From positions 1,860,001 to 1,924,000 of the forward strand of contig NC_018010.1 in the NCBI RefSeq assembly GCF_000265405.1: DNA of 64,000 nt, in the 5' to 3' direction. Of the stretch, positions 52,002-61,163 are shown in pieces (position 1 is the stretch's first letter; the number at the start of each line of letters is the position of its first letter). This DNA is from Belliella baltica DSM 15883 (GTDB lineage Bacteria; Bacteroidota; Bacteroidia; Cytophagales; Cyclobacteriaceae). The notes beneath the pieces are model-generated. The model saw only the letters and a list, made by a program, of their open reading frames with translations. It ran no database searches and had not been told where the DNA came from. Made by a program: the position numbers and the translations under genes.

Positions 52002-52229
52002 ATGAAAAACTCAAAATTCAGATTTCCAAATGCAATCATGGCAGTAGCGGGAGCTACAGCGATGGTATTTTCGACGGGTTTCATTTCTTCAGAACCAATA
52101 GAGGTTACAGAAGAGACTTTTGTGGAGTTGGAGTTAGAAGCCACTTTAGGTAACCAGTACAGAGATAATACATGTGGTGAGCCTATCGGTACTTGTATGC
52201 CAACCTATTGCTGTGTTACGACAGATTAA
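52002..52229 (+). CDS. Small secreted Cys-rich peptide precursor
   Basis: 75 residues. N-terminal signal-like region (MKNSKFRFPNAIMAVAGATAMVFSTGFISS), an acidic middle (EPIEVTEETFVELELEATLG) and a short tail with four Cys (58, 65, 70, 71: NTCGEPIGTCMPTYCC). The acidic segment ending EATLG recalls the leader end of NVEALA-type precursors, but only loosely. Its start (MKNS), size and placement before a terminator and a beta-propeller lipoprotein match the gene at 12567. It may be a secreted, disulfide-bonded or modified peptide; nothing known proves this. Confidence 0.72.
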   Translation: MKNSKFRFPNAIMAVAGATAMVFSTGFISSEPIEVTEETFVELELEATLGNQYRDNTCGEPIGTCMPTYCCVTTD

Positions 52230-52240
52230 TCAGTTTATTG

Positions 52241-52294
52241 GCCACGATGTTTTTCTAACTAAAAAATGTTTTTATTCATCGTGGCTATCTTTTT
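52241..52294 (+). terminator. Intrinsic terminator between peptide and propeller genes
   Basis: GCCACGATG (52241-52249) pairs perfectly with CATCGTGGC (52277-52285), the loop has further A/T pairing, and nine or more T follow. It lies 12 bp past the peptide stop, as in the first module (12771). Confidence 0.9.
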
Positions 52295-52329
52295 TTTTAA
52301 GTTAAATTTTTACAATCTGTTTTGATTTT

Positions 52330-53493
52330 ATGAAAAGAATTTTGGTGTTATTTTGTCTGATCTCCTTTAGCTGTGGTGGAAAAATAGGGAATGGTAACTC
52401 AAGAGTATTTAAAGAAATTCATGAATATGTCTTGAACTTGGATAGATATACTTCTCCTGTTGAGGAATATATACAATATGTTCCTAATTGGAAAGGTAAG
52501 GAAGTATTTGCAATTCATGTACGAGGTATGTTTGAAATTAAGCTGTACGACTTTACAACCAACGAATTGCTGGAAACATTAAAGTATTCTCACGAAGGTC
52601 CAAAAGCTTATCCAAACACTTATGATTTTCATATTCATGACGAAAATAATATTTTCATGAATAGAAGGTATCATTACAGAGCCCACCTAGTCAATCAGCA
52701 CTTTGATTTGATCAAGACATTTGAATTTTTGGATCCAGGGACTAAAGTAGATCCTGTTTCAGGGATTCCTTTGTCAGGTAAAACCTTTTTACCTATGTTT
52801 AATCATAATAAAATATTTAAAAAATTTCCTGATAAATTTATCTTAACAGCTTCACCAGATATAAGTTCTTATGACCCAAAAAAGTTTTATGCGGACTGTT
52901 TGCTGATAAATGTAGAACTAGAGACAGGAGAAATTAGCAGAGTGAAAGGTTATCCTGAAAAGATGCATGGTAAGGCTTGGGGCGTGTTGCACTCTTATAT
53001 TTATACGGATTACTCAGAAAGAAAAGAGCAGTACTTTTTAAGTTATGCTGCTGACGAAGAATTGTATGTTGAAAATGATAAGTTTGAGAGAATAGCCTCC
53101 TTTTCAGCCAAACCAGAAAAGTTCAAGGAGATAAAGGCAATACCTGTAAATGCTGTTTTCAATGATCCTGTGTATATGACACATTACAATGAGCAATTTG
53201 TTTTTGGATCTGTTTTGTACGATGAGCATCGGGATTTGATTTATAGAATAGCCTTAGAGCCGAATCCAAATTATGGAGATACCTATACAAAAGATCCATT
53301 GCATGAGCCAAGAAATATGATTGTTATGGCATTTGATAGCAATTATGAAAAAATAGCTGAAATGCGTTTGGAGCAATCAGAAGATGGTGTTTATCTTGAC
53401 AGATGTTTTGTTAACGAGAAGGGGTTGAACATCACCTATGTGGATTTGAATAATGAGGATAAGTTATACTTCAAGACTTTTTTGGTAGAATGA
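52330..53493 (+). CDS. Beta-propeller lipoprotein (DUF4221-like)
   Basis: 387 residues with a lipoprotein signal (LVLFCLISFSCGG, Cys about residue 15). Propeller-like strands include YVPNWKGKEVFAIHVRGMFEIKLYDFTTNELL, NTYDFHIHDENNIFMNRRYHYRAHLVNQ, YFLSYAADEELYVENDKFERIASFSAKPEKF and FVFGSVLYDEHRDLIYRIALEPNP, which resemble DUF4221 proteins. It follows the Cys-rich peptide gene and terminator and overlaps the next lipoprotein gene by 4 bp. Its first ~55 codons are duplicated at 53934. Role unknown; a peptide partner is only inferred. Confidence 0.78.
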   Translation: MKRILVLFCLISFSCGGKIGNGNSRVFKEIHEYVLNLDRYTSPVEEYIQYVPNWKGKEVFAIHVRGMFEIKLYDFTTNELLETLKYSHEGPKAYPNTYDFHIHDENNIFMNRRYHYRAHLVNQHFDLIKTFEFLDPGTKVDPVSGIPLSGKTFLPMFNHNKIFKKFPDKFILTASPDISSYDPKKFYADCLLINVELETGEISRVKGYPEKMHGKAWGVLHSYIYTDYSERKEQYFLSYAADEELYVENDKFERIASFSAKPEKFKEIKAIPVNAVFNDPVYMTHYNEQFVFGSVLYDEHRDLIYRIALEPNPNYGDTYTKDPLHEPRNMIVMAFDSNYEKIAEMRLEQSEDGVYLDRCFVNEKGLNITYVDLNNEDKLYFKTFLVE

Positions 53494-53885
53494 GGTGTTG
53501 TGTTTTGTCTACTTTAGTTTTTATGTTTCTTCTGGGATGCAGTTCTCGGAAAAGCAAAAAGGATCCGATCTTAGATTATATAGAATCCATTACATCTTCT
53601 GAATTGCAGGAAGGATTAAGTTATGTCTTGGTGTCGGATTATTCCTGTTCGGCATGCAAGGAGGAGGTCTATCTTGACATTGAAAGAGGTAGTTTAGAAA
53701 CACATTACATAGTGATGGATCCGAGGAATAAAGCTATCCTGAAAGAGCGTTTTAAGGTCGCTATTTCCCATGATATTTTTCACATTGACTCTTTAGGGCT
53801 GAACAAAAAAATAGGGATTATTCTTGATAAACCAATTAGTGTGATTTTTGAGAAAGATGAATGGTTAAAGAAACAAGATTTATAG
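53490..53885 (+). CDS. Small lipoprotein with CxxC motif
   Basis: 131 residues. Lipoprotein signal (LVFMFLLGCSS). The middle reads LSYVLVSDYSCSACKEEVYLDIERG, with a strand followed by CSAC at a helix start, as in thioredoxin-like folds, then HYIVMDPRNKAILKERF and a second strand IGIILDKPISVIF. It overlaps the propeller gene stop by 4 bp (ATGA), so the two are translationally coupled. A redox or disulfide role toward the Cys-rich peptide is attractive but unproven. Confidence 0.68.
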   Translation: MRCCVLSTLVFMFLLGCSSRKSKKDPILDYIESITSSELQEGLSYVLVSDYSCSACKEEVYLDIERGSLETHYIVMDPRNKAILKERFKVAISHDIFHIDSLGLNKKIGIILDKPISVIFEKDEWLKKQDL

Positions 53886-53933
53886 TAAAAAATCTTTAAA
53901 TTGTATTTTTGAAAAAAAACTTAGTTTTGTAGT

Positions 53934-54110
53934 ATGAGGAAAGTTATTTTTTTTATTTGCCTGCTTTCTTTTAGCTGTGGTGGAAAAGTAGATGGAGAAG
54001 GAATAAAAGTTTTTAAAGAGGTTCACCAATACATGTTGGATTTAGATAGGTATACTTCTCCTGTTGAGGAATATATACAATATGTTCCTAATTGGAATTT
54101 TGCTTTTTGA
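53934..54110 (+). pseudogene. Truncated duplicate of the 52330 propeller lipoprotein
   Basis: A 58-codon ORF with lipoprotein signal (FFICLLSFSCGGKVDG) parallel to the start of the 52330 protein. The DNA is identical over 47 bp (54051-54097 and 52447-52493). Immediately after that block the sequence diverges and hits TGA at 54108. A partner gene was lost by deletion or recombination. Confidence 0.85.
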
Positions 54111-54179
54111 TATTGAATTAAAATAAACTATCTTAATCGGTCAGAGGTTTTTCTTTCAACTTTTGAAAGCTTATTGAAC

Positions 54180-54794
54180 ATGAGATACTTTACTTATTTA
54201 CTTATTCTCCTTTTGTTTGCTTGTGGAAAACCTGTTCAACAGATAGTGCAACAGATCCATGTTAATTCCTGGCTTCCACCTCTTGATAGAGGGGAGATTA
54301 TTTTGGTCAATTTACCAGCAGGTTTTTCCCAAAAGGATTATAGGACATTTCTGGAAACCCTTCCTCAGGAATTGAAAAGCTATGGCTTTAGAGAGGTTTG
54401 GGATACTGATTATCACGAAATCGAATTGAAATCAGTAGGGATAAGAGATTTTACAACTGAAAGAAACAGAGAAAAGTTGTATGCAGAATTAGGGGTGCGG
54501 TATTTACTTGATTTGGAAATTGTAAATAAGAAATATGCTCGATTAAGTAAGCTAGGGGCAACAATGCTATACAATGAATCCAATCAAAACAGCTCTGTGG
54601 TTGGAAGCTCATTATGGACTTACCCTGATTATTGGATTCATACTAACTACATACTTTATGATCTTGCTGAAAAAGATGTTTTGGTCGAACTAGATGTTAG
54701 GACTACTCATTTGGACAATAATACAGTTTACCCCAAATCAATTAAGAAAGATATACAAACTCTCTTTATGTATATTTATTCAGAAGGATTGTAA
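54180..54794 (+). CDS. Lipoprotein of unknown function
   Basis: 204 residues from ATG 54180 with a lipoprotein signal (YLLILLLFACGKP, Cys about residue 15). Later segments include RGEIILVNLPAGFSQKDYRTFLETLPQELKSYGF, REKLYAELGVRYLLDLEIV and DYWIHTNYILYDLAEKDVLVELDVRTTHLD, giving an alternating strand/helix fold like outer-membrane-associated assembly or TolB-N-type domains, though no family was recognised. An in-frame TTG lies six bases upstream. It stands alone after the remnant propeller gene. Confidence 0.65.
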   Translation: MRYFTYLLILLLFACGKPVQQIVQQIHVNSWLPPLDRGEIILVNLPAGFSQKDYRTFLETLPQELKSYGFREVWDTDYHEIELKSVGIRDFTTERNREKLYAELGVRYLLDLEIVNKKYARLSKLGATMLYNESNQNSSVVGSSLWTYPDYWIHTNYILYDLAEKDVLVELDVRTTHLDNNTVYPKSIKKDIQTLFMYIYSEGL

Positions 54795-55036
54795 AGATTT
54801 GACGTGACCGATTTCGAACAACACACCCAAAAGAGATGTCCATATTCGGTCAAAAATTAAAAAAGTAAGAATTGTTCGATTTAAATATTGGTAATGTTAT
54901 CACCAGGCATTAACTTTCAAGTCCTTTTAAAACAGATTTTAGGCTAATTAAAATTTATTCTTTCCACTCAAACAATTTATCGAGTATGGTTATTGTATCT
55001 AAAGCAATCACAAATTAATTATTAATTATATATTAT
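54795..55036. other. Intergenic region upstream of the M16 operon
   Basis: AT-rich and about 240 bp. Contains loosely inverted words GACCGATTTCGAACAA (54805) and TTCGGTC (54847), and TTGTTCGATTT (54872). It should hold the promoter of the M16 genes, but no clear box was seen. Confidence 0.4.
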
Positions 55037-56365
55037 ATGAGAAAATCCGCTTTGTTATCACTTTTCGGTGTGTGCTTCGTGTTTTCGGTTTTTGGTCAAA
55101 ACAAAATCGAATTCAAAGAATTCACATTGGATAATGGGTTGCATGTTATCCTTCATCAGGATAATACAACACCTATTGTAGCTACATCAGTATTATATCA
55201 TGTAGGTTCCAAAAATGAAAACCCAGAAAGAACTGGTTTCGCACATTTCTTTGAGCATTTGATGTTTGAAGGTTCAGAAAATATCCCAAGGGGTAAGTTT
55301 TTCGAAATTGTAGAGTCTGCTGGAGGTACTCTAAACGCAGGTACTAGCCAAGATTATACAATCTATTACGAAATCCTTCCATCTAATCAATTAGAGCTCT
55401 CACTTTATCTCGAGTCTGAAAGAATGCTTCAAGCTAAAGTAGATCAGGTTGGTGTCGATACCCAAAGAGAGGTTATCAAGCAAGAGATGAAAGAGGTAAT
55501 GGAAGAGAGGCCATATGGCTCTTTTCAAAAAGAAATTCCAGTTAGATTATATCCAAACCATCCGTACAAATCCCCAATCATTGGTTCTGCTGAACATTTG
55601 GAAGCGTCCAAACTGGAGGAATTCATGGAGTTTTATGCGACTTATTACAAGCCAAACAATGCCACACTTTCTATAGCTGGTGACATTGATTATGCAGAAA
55701 CTGAGAGATTAGTAAGAGCATATTTCGAAGAAATCCCAAAAGGAACAATCGAACCTTACAGACCTAATATTGAGATTCAGAAGTTAAGCAACGAAATAGA
55801 AGATGTAGTGTATGACAACATCCAGTTGCCAGCGATTTTCCAAGGCTACCTAATGCCTAAAAAAGATCATCCTGATACATATGCTTTGGACTTACTTAGT
55901 ACTTACTTGTTGTCAGGAAAGAGTTCTCTGATGTACAAAGAATTGGTAGACAAAAGCCAAAAAGCGATTCAAGCAGTTGCTTTCCCAAATGATTTGGAAG
56001 ACGGGGGTATGTTTCTTGTACTTGCTATCGCAAATATGGGAGTAGATGTGGATGATTTGAATGTCGCTATCGACGAAGTGTTGGATCAAGTCAAAACCAA
56101 CGGTATCGATAAAAATGACTTGCAAAAATTGATAAATATCAAAGAAAATCAAATTATCAATGGGTTTGGATCTGTAGCAAACATTTCACAGTCATTAGCT
56201 CAAGGTCACGTGTTTTATGGCAATGCCGATTATGTCAATACCCAACTGGATTTATTCAGAAAAGTAACAGCGGAGGATGTCAAAAGAGTTGCTCAAAAGT
56301 ATCTTGATAAAGACAGCAGAGTAGTGTTGAAATATCTTCCTAAACCAACAGATGCAACTGAATAA
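55037..56365 (+). CDS. M16-family zinc protease, active type
   Basis: 442 residues with signal peptide (ALLSLFGVCFVFSVFGQ). Zinc-binding HxxEH is HFFEH (His70, Glu73, His74), and the distal Glu lies about 75 residues on in EVIKQEMKEVMEERPYG. The rest shows PNHPYKSPIIGSAEHLEA and YYKPNNATLSIAGDID. Periplasmic peptidase that probably pairs with the next gene as in two-subunit M16 proteases. Its stop is 24 bp before that gene. Confidence 0.94.
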   Translation: MRKSALLSLFGVCFVFSVFGQNKIEFKEFTLDNGLHVILHQDNTTPIVATSVLYHVGSKNENPERTGFAHFFEHLMFEGSENIPRGKFFEIVESAGGTLNAGTSQDYTIYYEILPSNQLELSLYLESERMLQAKVDQVGVDTQREVIKQEMKEVMEERPYGSFQKEIPVRLYPNHPYKSPIIGSAEHLEASKLEEFMEFYATYYKPNNATLSIAGDIDYAETERLVRAYFEEIPKGTIEPYRPNIEIQKLSNEIEDVVYDNIQLPAIFQGYLMPKKDHPDTYALDLLSTYLLSGKSSLMYKELVDKSQKAIQAVAFPNDLEDGGMFLVLAIANMGVDVDDLNVAIDEVLDQVKTNGIDKNDLQKLINIKENQIINGFGSVANISQSLAQGHVFYGNADYVNTQLDLFRKVTAEDVKRVAQKYLDKDSRVVLKYLPKPTDATE

Positions 56366-56389
56366 GTTCAAAACTTAATTGTGATAAAC

Positions 56390-58432
56390 ATGAAAAAATT
56401 ATTTATATATTTTATTTTCTCCATTTTTTCTACTGTTGCAATAGCTCAGATAGATAGATCGAAACTTCCCGAACCAGGTCCGGCACCAGAAATTCGATTT
56501 GGAGACGCAGAATCATTTACTTTGAAAAATGGGCTTAAGGTTTTTGTTATTCAAAACAACAAACTTCCAAGAGTGACTTATTCATTGATCTTGGACAGAG
56601 ATCCAATTCTTGAAGGTGATAAAGCCGGAATGTTGGGTTTTGTAGGAGAGATGATGACTGCAGGTACTAAAAACAGATCAAAAGATAAGTTCAATGAGGA
56701 AATCGATTTCCTCGGAGCTAGGATTTCTGCTTCTTCCACTTCTTTGACAGCCTCAACCTTGACCAAACATCAGGAGAAAGTTTTGGAATTGATGGCAGAT
56801 GTGCTTTACAATCCATTATTCCCTGAGGATGAGCTTTCAAAATTGAAAACTCAATCTAAATCAGGATTGGCTTTAGCTAAAAATGATCCTAGTTCGATCT
56901 CTAGTATTTTGTCAGGAAAATTGGTTTACGGATCTGATCATCCTTATGGTGAGACTGAGACAGAAGCTACCATTGAAAATATTACTGTAGAAGATATTAA
57001 AAGCTACTACAATACTTTCTTCAAACCAAACATTGCCTATTTGGCAATTGTGGGAGATGTAAGTTTATCAGAAGCTAAAAAAATGGTAGAGAAGCACTTT
57101 TCCTCATGGAAAAAAGCAGATGTGCCATCTTTCAAATATAAAACGCCTGAAGTACCATCTGAAAATGTAGTCGCTTTGGTAGATAGGTCAGCTTCACAGC
57201 AATCTGTCATCAATATCACTTATCCTGTACAAAACCATTTGCCAAGTGAAGATTTTTTGGCAAGTAGGGTTATAGGACAAGTACTCGGTGGTGGAGGTTC
57301 TGGAAGATTATTTATGAACCTCCGTGAAGACAAAGGTTTCACTTATGGATCGTATGCAGGAATCGGCTCAGATAGACTTGTTGCAAGTTTTTCTGCGGAT
57401 GCAAGTGTGAGGGGTTCAGCTACTGATTCAGCGGTATATGAGATCATTTACGAAATCAGAAACATGAGAGATAATGGTATCACTCAAGCTGAATTGGATG
57501 CTGCAAAATCAAACATAAGTGGATCTTTTGGAAGGTCTTTAGAGAGTCCAAGTACTGTAGCAAATTTTGCAATCAATACTGAACGTTATGGATTGCCAAA
57601 AGATTTTTATGCGACATACCTACAGCGCTTGAATGCCCTTACGGTAGAGGATGTCAATGCCGCTGCCAAAAAATTCTTGCAGCCAGATAATATGTACATT
57701 ACCGTAGTAGGAAATGGAGCACAAGTGAAGGAAGGCTTGATGGCATTTGGTGAAGTGAAAATGTTTACCAATATGGGAGAGCCTGAGCGATTGGTTGCCA
57801 TGGATGCTGATGTAACGGCAAGCGGCGTGATTGATAGCTACATTGAAGCTATTGGAGGAAGTGAAAAGGTAAAATCAATTAAGACTTCGATTATTGAATC
57901 ATCTGCGGAAGTTCAGGGGATGAAATTGGATTTTGATTATTACTATGATGAGCAAAAACAAGCATTTTCCAACAAAGTAAGTATGGGTGGCAATGTAATG
58001 TCAAATACACTTTTGAAAGATGGTAAAGGTATAGTTCAAGCAAATGGAGCAAACCAAACACTCACTGACGAACAGTTCGAAGCAGCAAAGATGACAATGT
58101 TTATATTCCCTGAGTTACATTTTGAATCTTTGGGTTATACTTTGGAAGTGGATGGAATCAAGGATGTGGAAGGAGAAAATGCCTACAAAGTTGTTGTTTC
58201 CAATCCTATGGGCTCTACGACCATCAATTATTATAGTGTAGAGTCTGGCCTCAAAATCAAATCTGAGAGTGAAGAGACTGGAGAAGTGTTTTACACTGAT
58301 TACAAATCTATAGACGGAGTGATGTATCCGATGAAAATGATCATCAAATCCCCTATGATTCCTTTCCCATTGGATGCGATTGTCAATGAAGTGTCATTCA
58401 ATACTGCCATTGAAGAGTCTGTATTTAATTGA
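56390..58432 (+). CDS. M16-family protein with extra C-terminal domain
   Basis: 680 residues with signal peptide (FIYFIFSIFSTVAIAQ). Residues about 30-455 form the M16 fold of the second-subunit kind: the HxxEH site is replaced (MLGFVGEMMTAGTKNRS), and GGGGSGRLFMNLREDKGFTYGSYAG is the substrate loop. The final ~200 residues (VIDSYIEAIGGSEKVKSIKTSII onward) match the next gene and look like a LolA/LolB-type beta fold. So it is a fusion of a non-catalytic M16 subunit with an extra domain. The start ATG 56390 is chosen over the GTG nine bases upstream. Confidence 0.92.
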   Translation: MKKLFIYFIFSIFSTVAIAQIDRSKLPEPGPAPEIRFGDAESFTLKNGLKVFVIQNNKLPRVTYSLILDRDPILEGDKAGMLGFVGEMMTAGTKNRSKDKFNEEIDFLGARISASSTSLTASTLTKHQEKVLELMADVLYNPLFPEDELSKLKTQSKSGLALAKNDPSSISSILSGKLVYGSDHPYGETETEATIENITVEDIKSYYNTFFKPNIAYLAIVGDVSLSEAKKMVEKHFSSWKKADVPSFKYKTPEVPSENVVALVDRSASQQSVINITYPVQNHLPSEDFLASRVIGQVLGGGGSGRLFMNLREDKGFTYGSYAGIGSDRLVASFSADASVRGSATDSAVYEIIYEIRNMRDNGITQAELDAAKSNISGSFGRSLESPSTVANFAINTERYGLPKDFYATYLQRLNALTVEDVNAAAKKFLQPDNMYITVVGNGAQVKEGLMAFGEVKMFTNMGEPERLVAMDADVTASGVIDSYIEAIGGSEKVKSIKTSIIESSAEVQGMKLDFDYYYDEQKQAFSNKVSMGGNVMSNTLLKDGKGIVQANGANQTLTDEQFEAAKMTMFIFPELHFESLGYTLEVDGIKDVEGENAYKVVVSNPMGSTTINYYSVESGLKIKSESEETGEVFYTDYKSIDGVMYPMKMIIKSPMIPFPLDAIVNEVSFNTAIEESVFN

Positions 58433-58441
58433 TATCAATTT

Positions 58442-58469
58442 GCTAGACTGGTTTCCCAGTCTAGCTTTT
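58442..58469 (+). terminator. Terminator or attenuator after the second M16 gene
   Basis: GCTAGACTGG (58442-58451) and CCAGTCTAGC (58456-58465), 4-nt loop, only four T follow, so readthrough into the next gene is likely. Confidence 0.75.
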
Positions 58470-58500
58470 ATACTTTACACAATATTTAAACTTAAGATTT

Positions 58501-59235
58501 ATGAAAATCACATCACTTTTAGTTCCTGTTTTGGCCTTTGGAATTTCCCAAAGTGCTGTTTCAAATTCTATTCCTCTTACAAATTATCCGAGTACTGAGG
58601 TTTCGAGTCTGGAGAATGATCCGCAAACAGTCATTGCAAATTACATAAAAGCCGTAGGTGGGCAAGCAAACATCGATAAGATACGAAATGCTTATATGGA
58701 AGCTGAAGCAGATTTTCAGGGAACAAAAATCGAAATGTTGACGATCTCTGATGCAGAAAATAGCAGAATGAAGCAGCAGACTTCGGCTATGGGAAATGTT
58801 CAGCAAAAAACTGTTTTGGTAGATGGGAAATGTACCATGACTGTAATGGGGCAAGAGCAACCTGTTCCGGAAGAAATGATGGGAATGATCACACTTCAAA
58901 CATTCATTTTTCCAGAGACAAAATATGAAGAACTAGGTGTGGAACTAGAACTTAGAGGAACTGAGGAAGTAAATGGTGAAGAAGCTCACGCAATAGTCTT
59001 AAACCTTCCAAACGGAATGAAGACAATGGAGTACTTTAGTGTCAAATCAGGATTGAAATTGAAAACAAGTTCTGATGTCGCTGGAGATATTACATATACT
59101 GATTATCAAGATATCGAAGGGGTGCTGATTCCAAGAACTGTCACTATTCAAAGTCCAATGCTACCATTCGCACTTGAAAGTAAGTTCGTGACCATCGAAT
59201 TCAATCGAGAATTGACCGACGAAGACTTTAAATAA
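58501..59235 (+). CDS. Exported protein homologous to the C-terminal domain of the second M16 protein
   Basis: 244 residues with signal peptide (KITSLLVPVLAFGISQSAVS). The body VIANYIKAVGGQANIDKIR ... FIFPETKYEELGVELEL ... MEYFSVKSGLKLK ... ITYTDYQDIEGVLIPRTVTIQSPMLPF aligns by eye along the whole C-terminal domain of the 56390 protein. This is a tandem domain duplication, one copy fused, one free. It may bind lipid or peptide as LolA-type folds do (inference). It probably belongs to the M16 transcription unit. Confidence 0.85.
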   Translation: MKITSLLVPVLAFGISQSAVSNSIPLTNYPSTEVSSLENDPQTVIANYIKAVGGQANIDKIRNAYMEAEADFQGTKIEMLTISDAENSRMKQQTSAMGNVQQKTVLVDGKCTMTVMGQEQPVPEEMMGMITLQTFIFPETKYEELGVELELRGTEEVNGEEAHAIVLNLPNGMKTMEYFSVKSGLKLKTSSDVAGDITYTDYQDIEGVLIPRTVTIQSPMLPFALESKFVTIEFNRELTDEDFK

Positions 59236-59408
59236 AAAGTGTTATGATTTTCCGCAATGACACTAGTAGGTAAATATTTTACATATTTTTATGCGAAATA
59301 ATCGATACTGCCTAAAGTCATCAATCTACAGCTGATTGAATCGTAATCCATACAATATTATAAATGGCTACAGGAAAGAAAGCGGATTATCATGAAAAAC
59401 ATATTATT
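59236..59408. other. Intergenic region between the domain-homologue gene and terminator
   Basis: About 170 bp with no ORF worth naming; the short ATG frame at 59363 runs through the terminator and into the M61 stop region. Confidence 0.5.
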
Positions 59409-59440
59409 AAAGAGGAGGTTTTCAGAAATCTCCTCTTTTT
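59409..59440. terminator. Bidirectional terminator between convergent genes
   Basis: AAAGAGGAGGTTT (59409-59421) and AAATCTCCTCTTT (59426-59438) pair over 13 positions with one G-T pair and a 4-nt loop, with T run. It serves 58501 (+) and 59443 (-). Confidence 0.9.
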
Positions 59441-59442
59441 TT

Positions 59443-61122
59443 TCAGCGACCTTTCCCAGCCCATAATTCGGTCAGCTTATTGGTTTCTTTTATTTTTGAA
59501 ATGAGTTTGGGATATACTTTGAGTTTTTCGGGTTCAAGCTGTACATCAACTTTTCTTCCATATCTTTCTACTACAAAAAGAAGCCCCTTTTCTGGATTTT
59601 CAAGTGACATGGTCATGTCGCTCATCCCAATCTGAAGTATCCTATCTTCAAGCATTAGTTTCTGGTATGCATCGCTTATTGGATGTATTAGCTTTACTTT
59701 GCCTTCGACCATTTTTATCCCAAAATCATGGAGTAAAGGATCGTTTTTATCAAAGGTATCTGTTATTTCAACTCCAAATTCCATCAAAAGTGCTTTGAGC
59801 AGTGGGAGCAAATCTTCAGTGCCGAAAACAAACTGATTGAAGAAGTTTTTGAATTTCATTTCATTGTCAAGTTTGTTGCCGACCAGTCTTTCAAAATCTG
59901 CTAATTCATATCCAATCCCTCTTTTCCCAAACCCCAGCCACATTTCTCTCATAACATGTGACAAGGAAGAGCTGTTTTTGATCAACATTAAATCCAAACA
60001 AAGTGAAATCAATGCCCCACGGTTATAAATACTTACTTTCTTATCTGGAATTCCAATTTTGTATCCATCCAACCACAAATCCAAACTAGATGCTACAATA
60101 CTTTGATTTTGCCAACCAAAACTGTTAAACTCTTTTTGAAGGAGTTTGTCGAGAATTTCACCACAATATTCCTCCAAGCTAAAGTAACCAGACTGCATCA
60201 AGACCAAGTCTCCCATGTATGTAGTTACTCCCTCAAGCACTAGACCCGAATCCAGATAGACTTCTTTTGCCAAGTTGTAAGGTGTTATGCCTTTTGGACG
60301 GATCCTACAAACATTCCAAAAGTGATACAATTCATGTGAACTTACTCCTATTAATTCTCTCAACTGTATCGGGTTTGCCAAGGATTCTGCCGGTCCAAAA
60401 GTAATCACAGTAGAAAACTGATGCTCTACTCCGTGATAATGTTTGTACGGAAGCAACTGAAAAATGAAATGATAATCCTCGGCTGGGAACTCTCCAAAAG
60501 CTTCTATTTGGCATTTGGTAAATGAAGAAAAAGTCTCGATTAATTGTTCGACTTCAAAATGAATTTCACCATTGAACCAAAGATGGAATTTAGTATTAGA
60601 GGCTTGGTATTCATAATGCTGAGGGTTTTGACTAGCCAATAACGGGCTATCTATCAAATGCTGATAAGATTCTGCTAACCACAGGTTTTTAGATTTGGAA
60701 GGAAGTGCTGTAGCGGTCAAAAAATCTTGAGGGGTATCGATAGATATTTCTACAGACGTTTTTTCTCTACCAGAAATTTCGAAAATAAAGTTTCCAAAAT
60801 TAAGGTAGAGTTGACTTTCATCAGACCAACTCCCTCCTGCATCCATTTGATTAGTATAAAATTCATAATGAATTTCATAAACTCCTTCTTCGGATGATTC
60901 GAATTGCCATAGGTCCTTAGTCTTCTTGGTCCATGAAATTTTATTCCCTTTAAAGAAAACTTCAAAACCACGTATTTTTTGGGCATAATTGGCCAATTCA
61001 TATCTCCCTGGTCTCCACGCTGCAAGCTGGAGATTTATTTTTTCATTGAAGAAGCAATGAAGTTTCAAGTTGATTTGAATGAATTGAGAAGTATTTGAGT
61101 TTCTTGAAATAAAATATTGCAT
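59443..61122 (-). CDS. M61-family metallopeptidase (glycyl aminopeptidase type)
   Basis: 559 residues. N-terminal beta domain (WRPGRYELANYAQKIRGFEV), zinc motif HELYH in GVSSHELYHFWNVCRIRPKGI (about residues 261-265), distal Glu in VLEGVTTYMGDLVLMQSGYF, and a C-terminal PDZ-like region (IGMSDMTMSLENPEKGLLFVVERYGR). No clear signal peptide. Possible -7 box on the minus strand is TACTTTTG (61154-61147). It diverges from the rpmH operon and converges on the gene at 58501. Confidence 0.92.
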   Translation of the reverse strand: MQYFISRNSNTSQFIQINLKLHCFFNEKINLQLAAWRPGRYELANYAQKIRGFEVFFKGNKISWTKKTKDLWQFESSEEGVYEIHYEFYTNQMDAGGSWSDESQLYLNFGNFIFEISGREKTSVEISIDTPQDFLTATALPSKSKNLWLAESYQHLIDSPLLASQNPQHYEYQASNTKFHLWFNGEIHFEVEQLIETFSSFTKCQIEAFGEFPAEDYHFIFQLLPYKHYHGVEHQFSTVITFGPAESLANPIQLRELIGVSSHELYHFWNVCRIRPKGITPYNLAKEVYLDSGLVLEGVTTYMGDLVLMQSGYFSLEEYCGEILDKLLQKEFNSFGWQNQSIVASSLDLWLDGYKIGIPDKKVSIYNRGALISLCLDLMLIKNSSSLSHVMREMWLGFGKRGIGYELADFERLVGNKLDNEMKFKNFFNQFVFGTEDLLPLLKALLMEFGVEITDTFDKNDPLLHDFGIKMVEGKVKLIHPISDAYQKLMLEDRILQIGMSDMTMSLENPEKGLLFVVERYGRKVDVQLEPEKLKVYPKLISKIKETNKLTELWAGKGR

Positions 61123-61163
61123 GTATCTTTGTATTCAGTATTCAAACAAAAGTAATCTACTGA

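Noticed and set aside
59363..59442. Short ORF beginning MATGKKADYHEKH
   Set aside because: It passes through the bidirectional terminator stem and into the convergent gene; no supporting signal.
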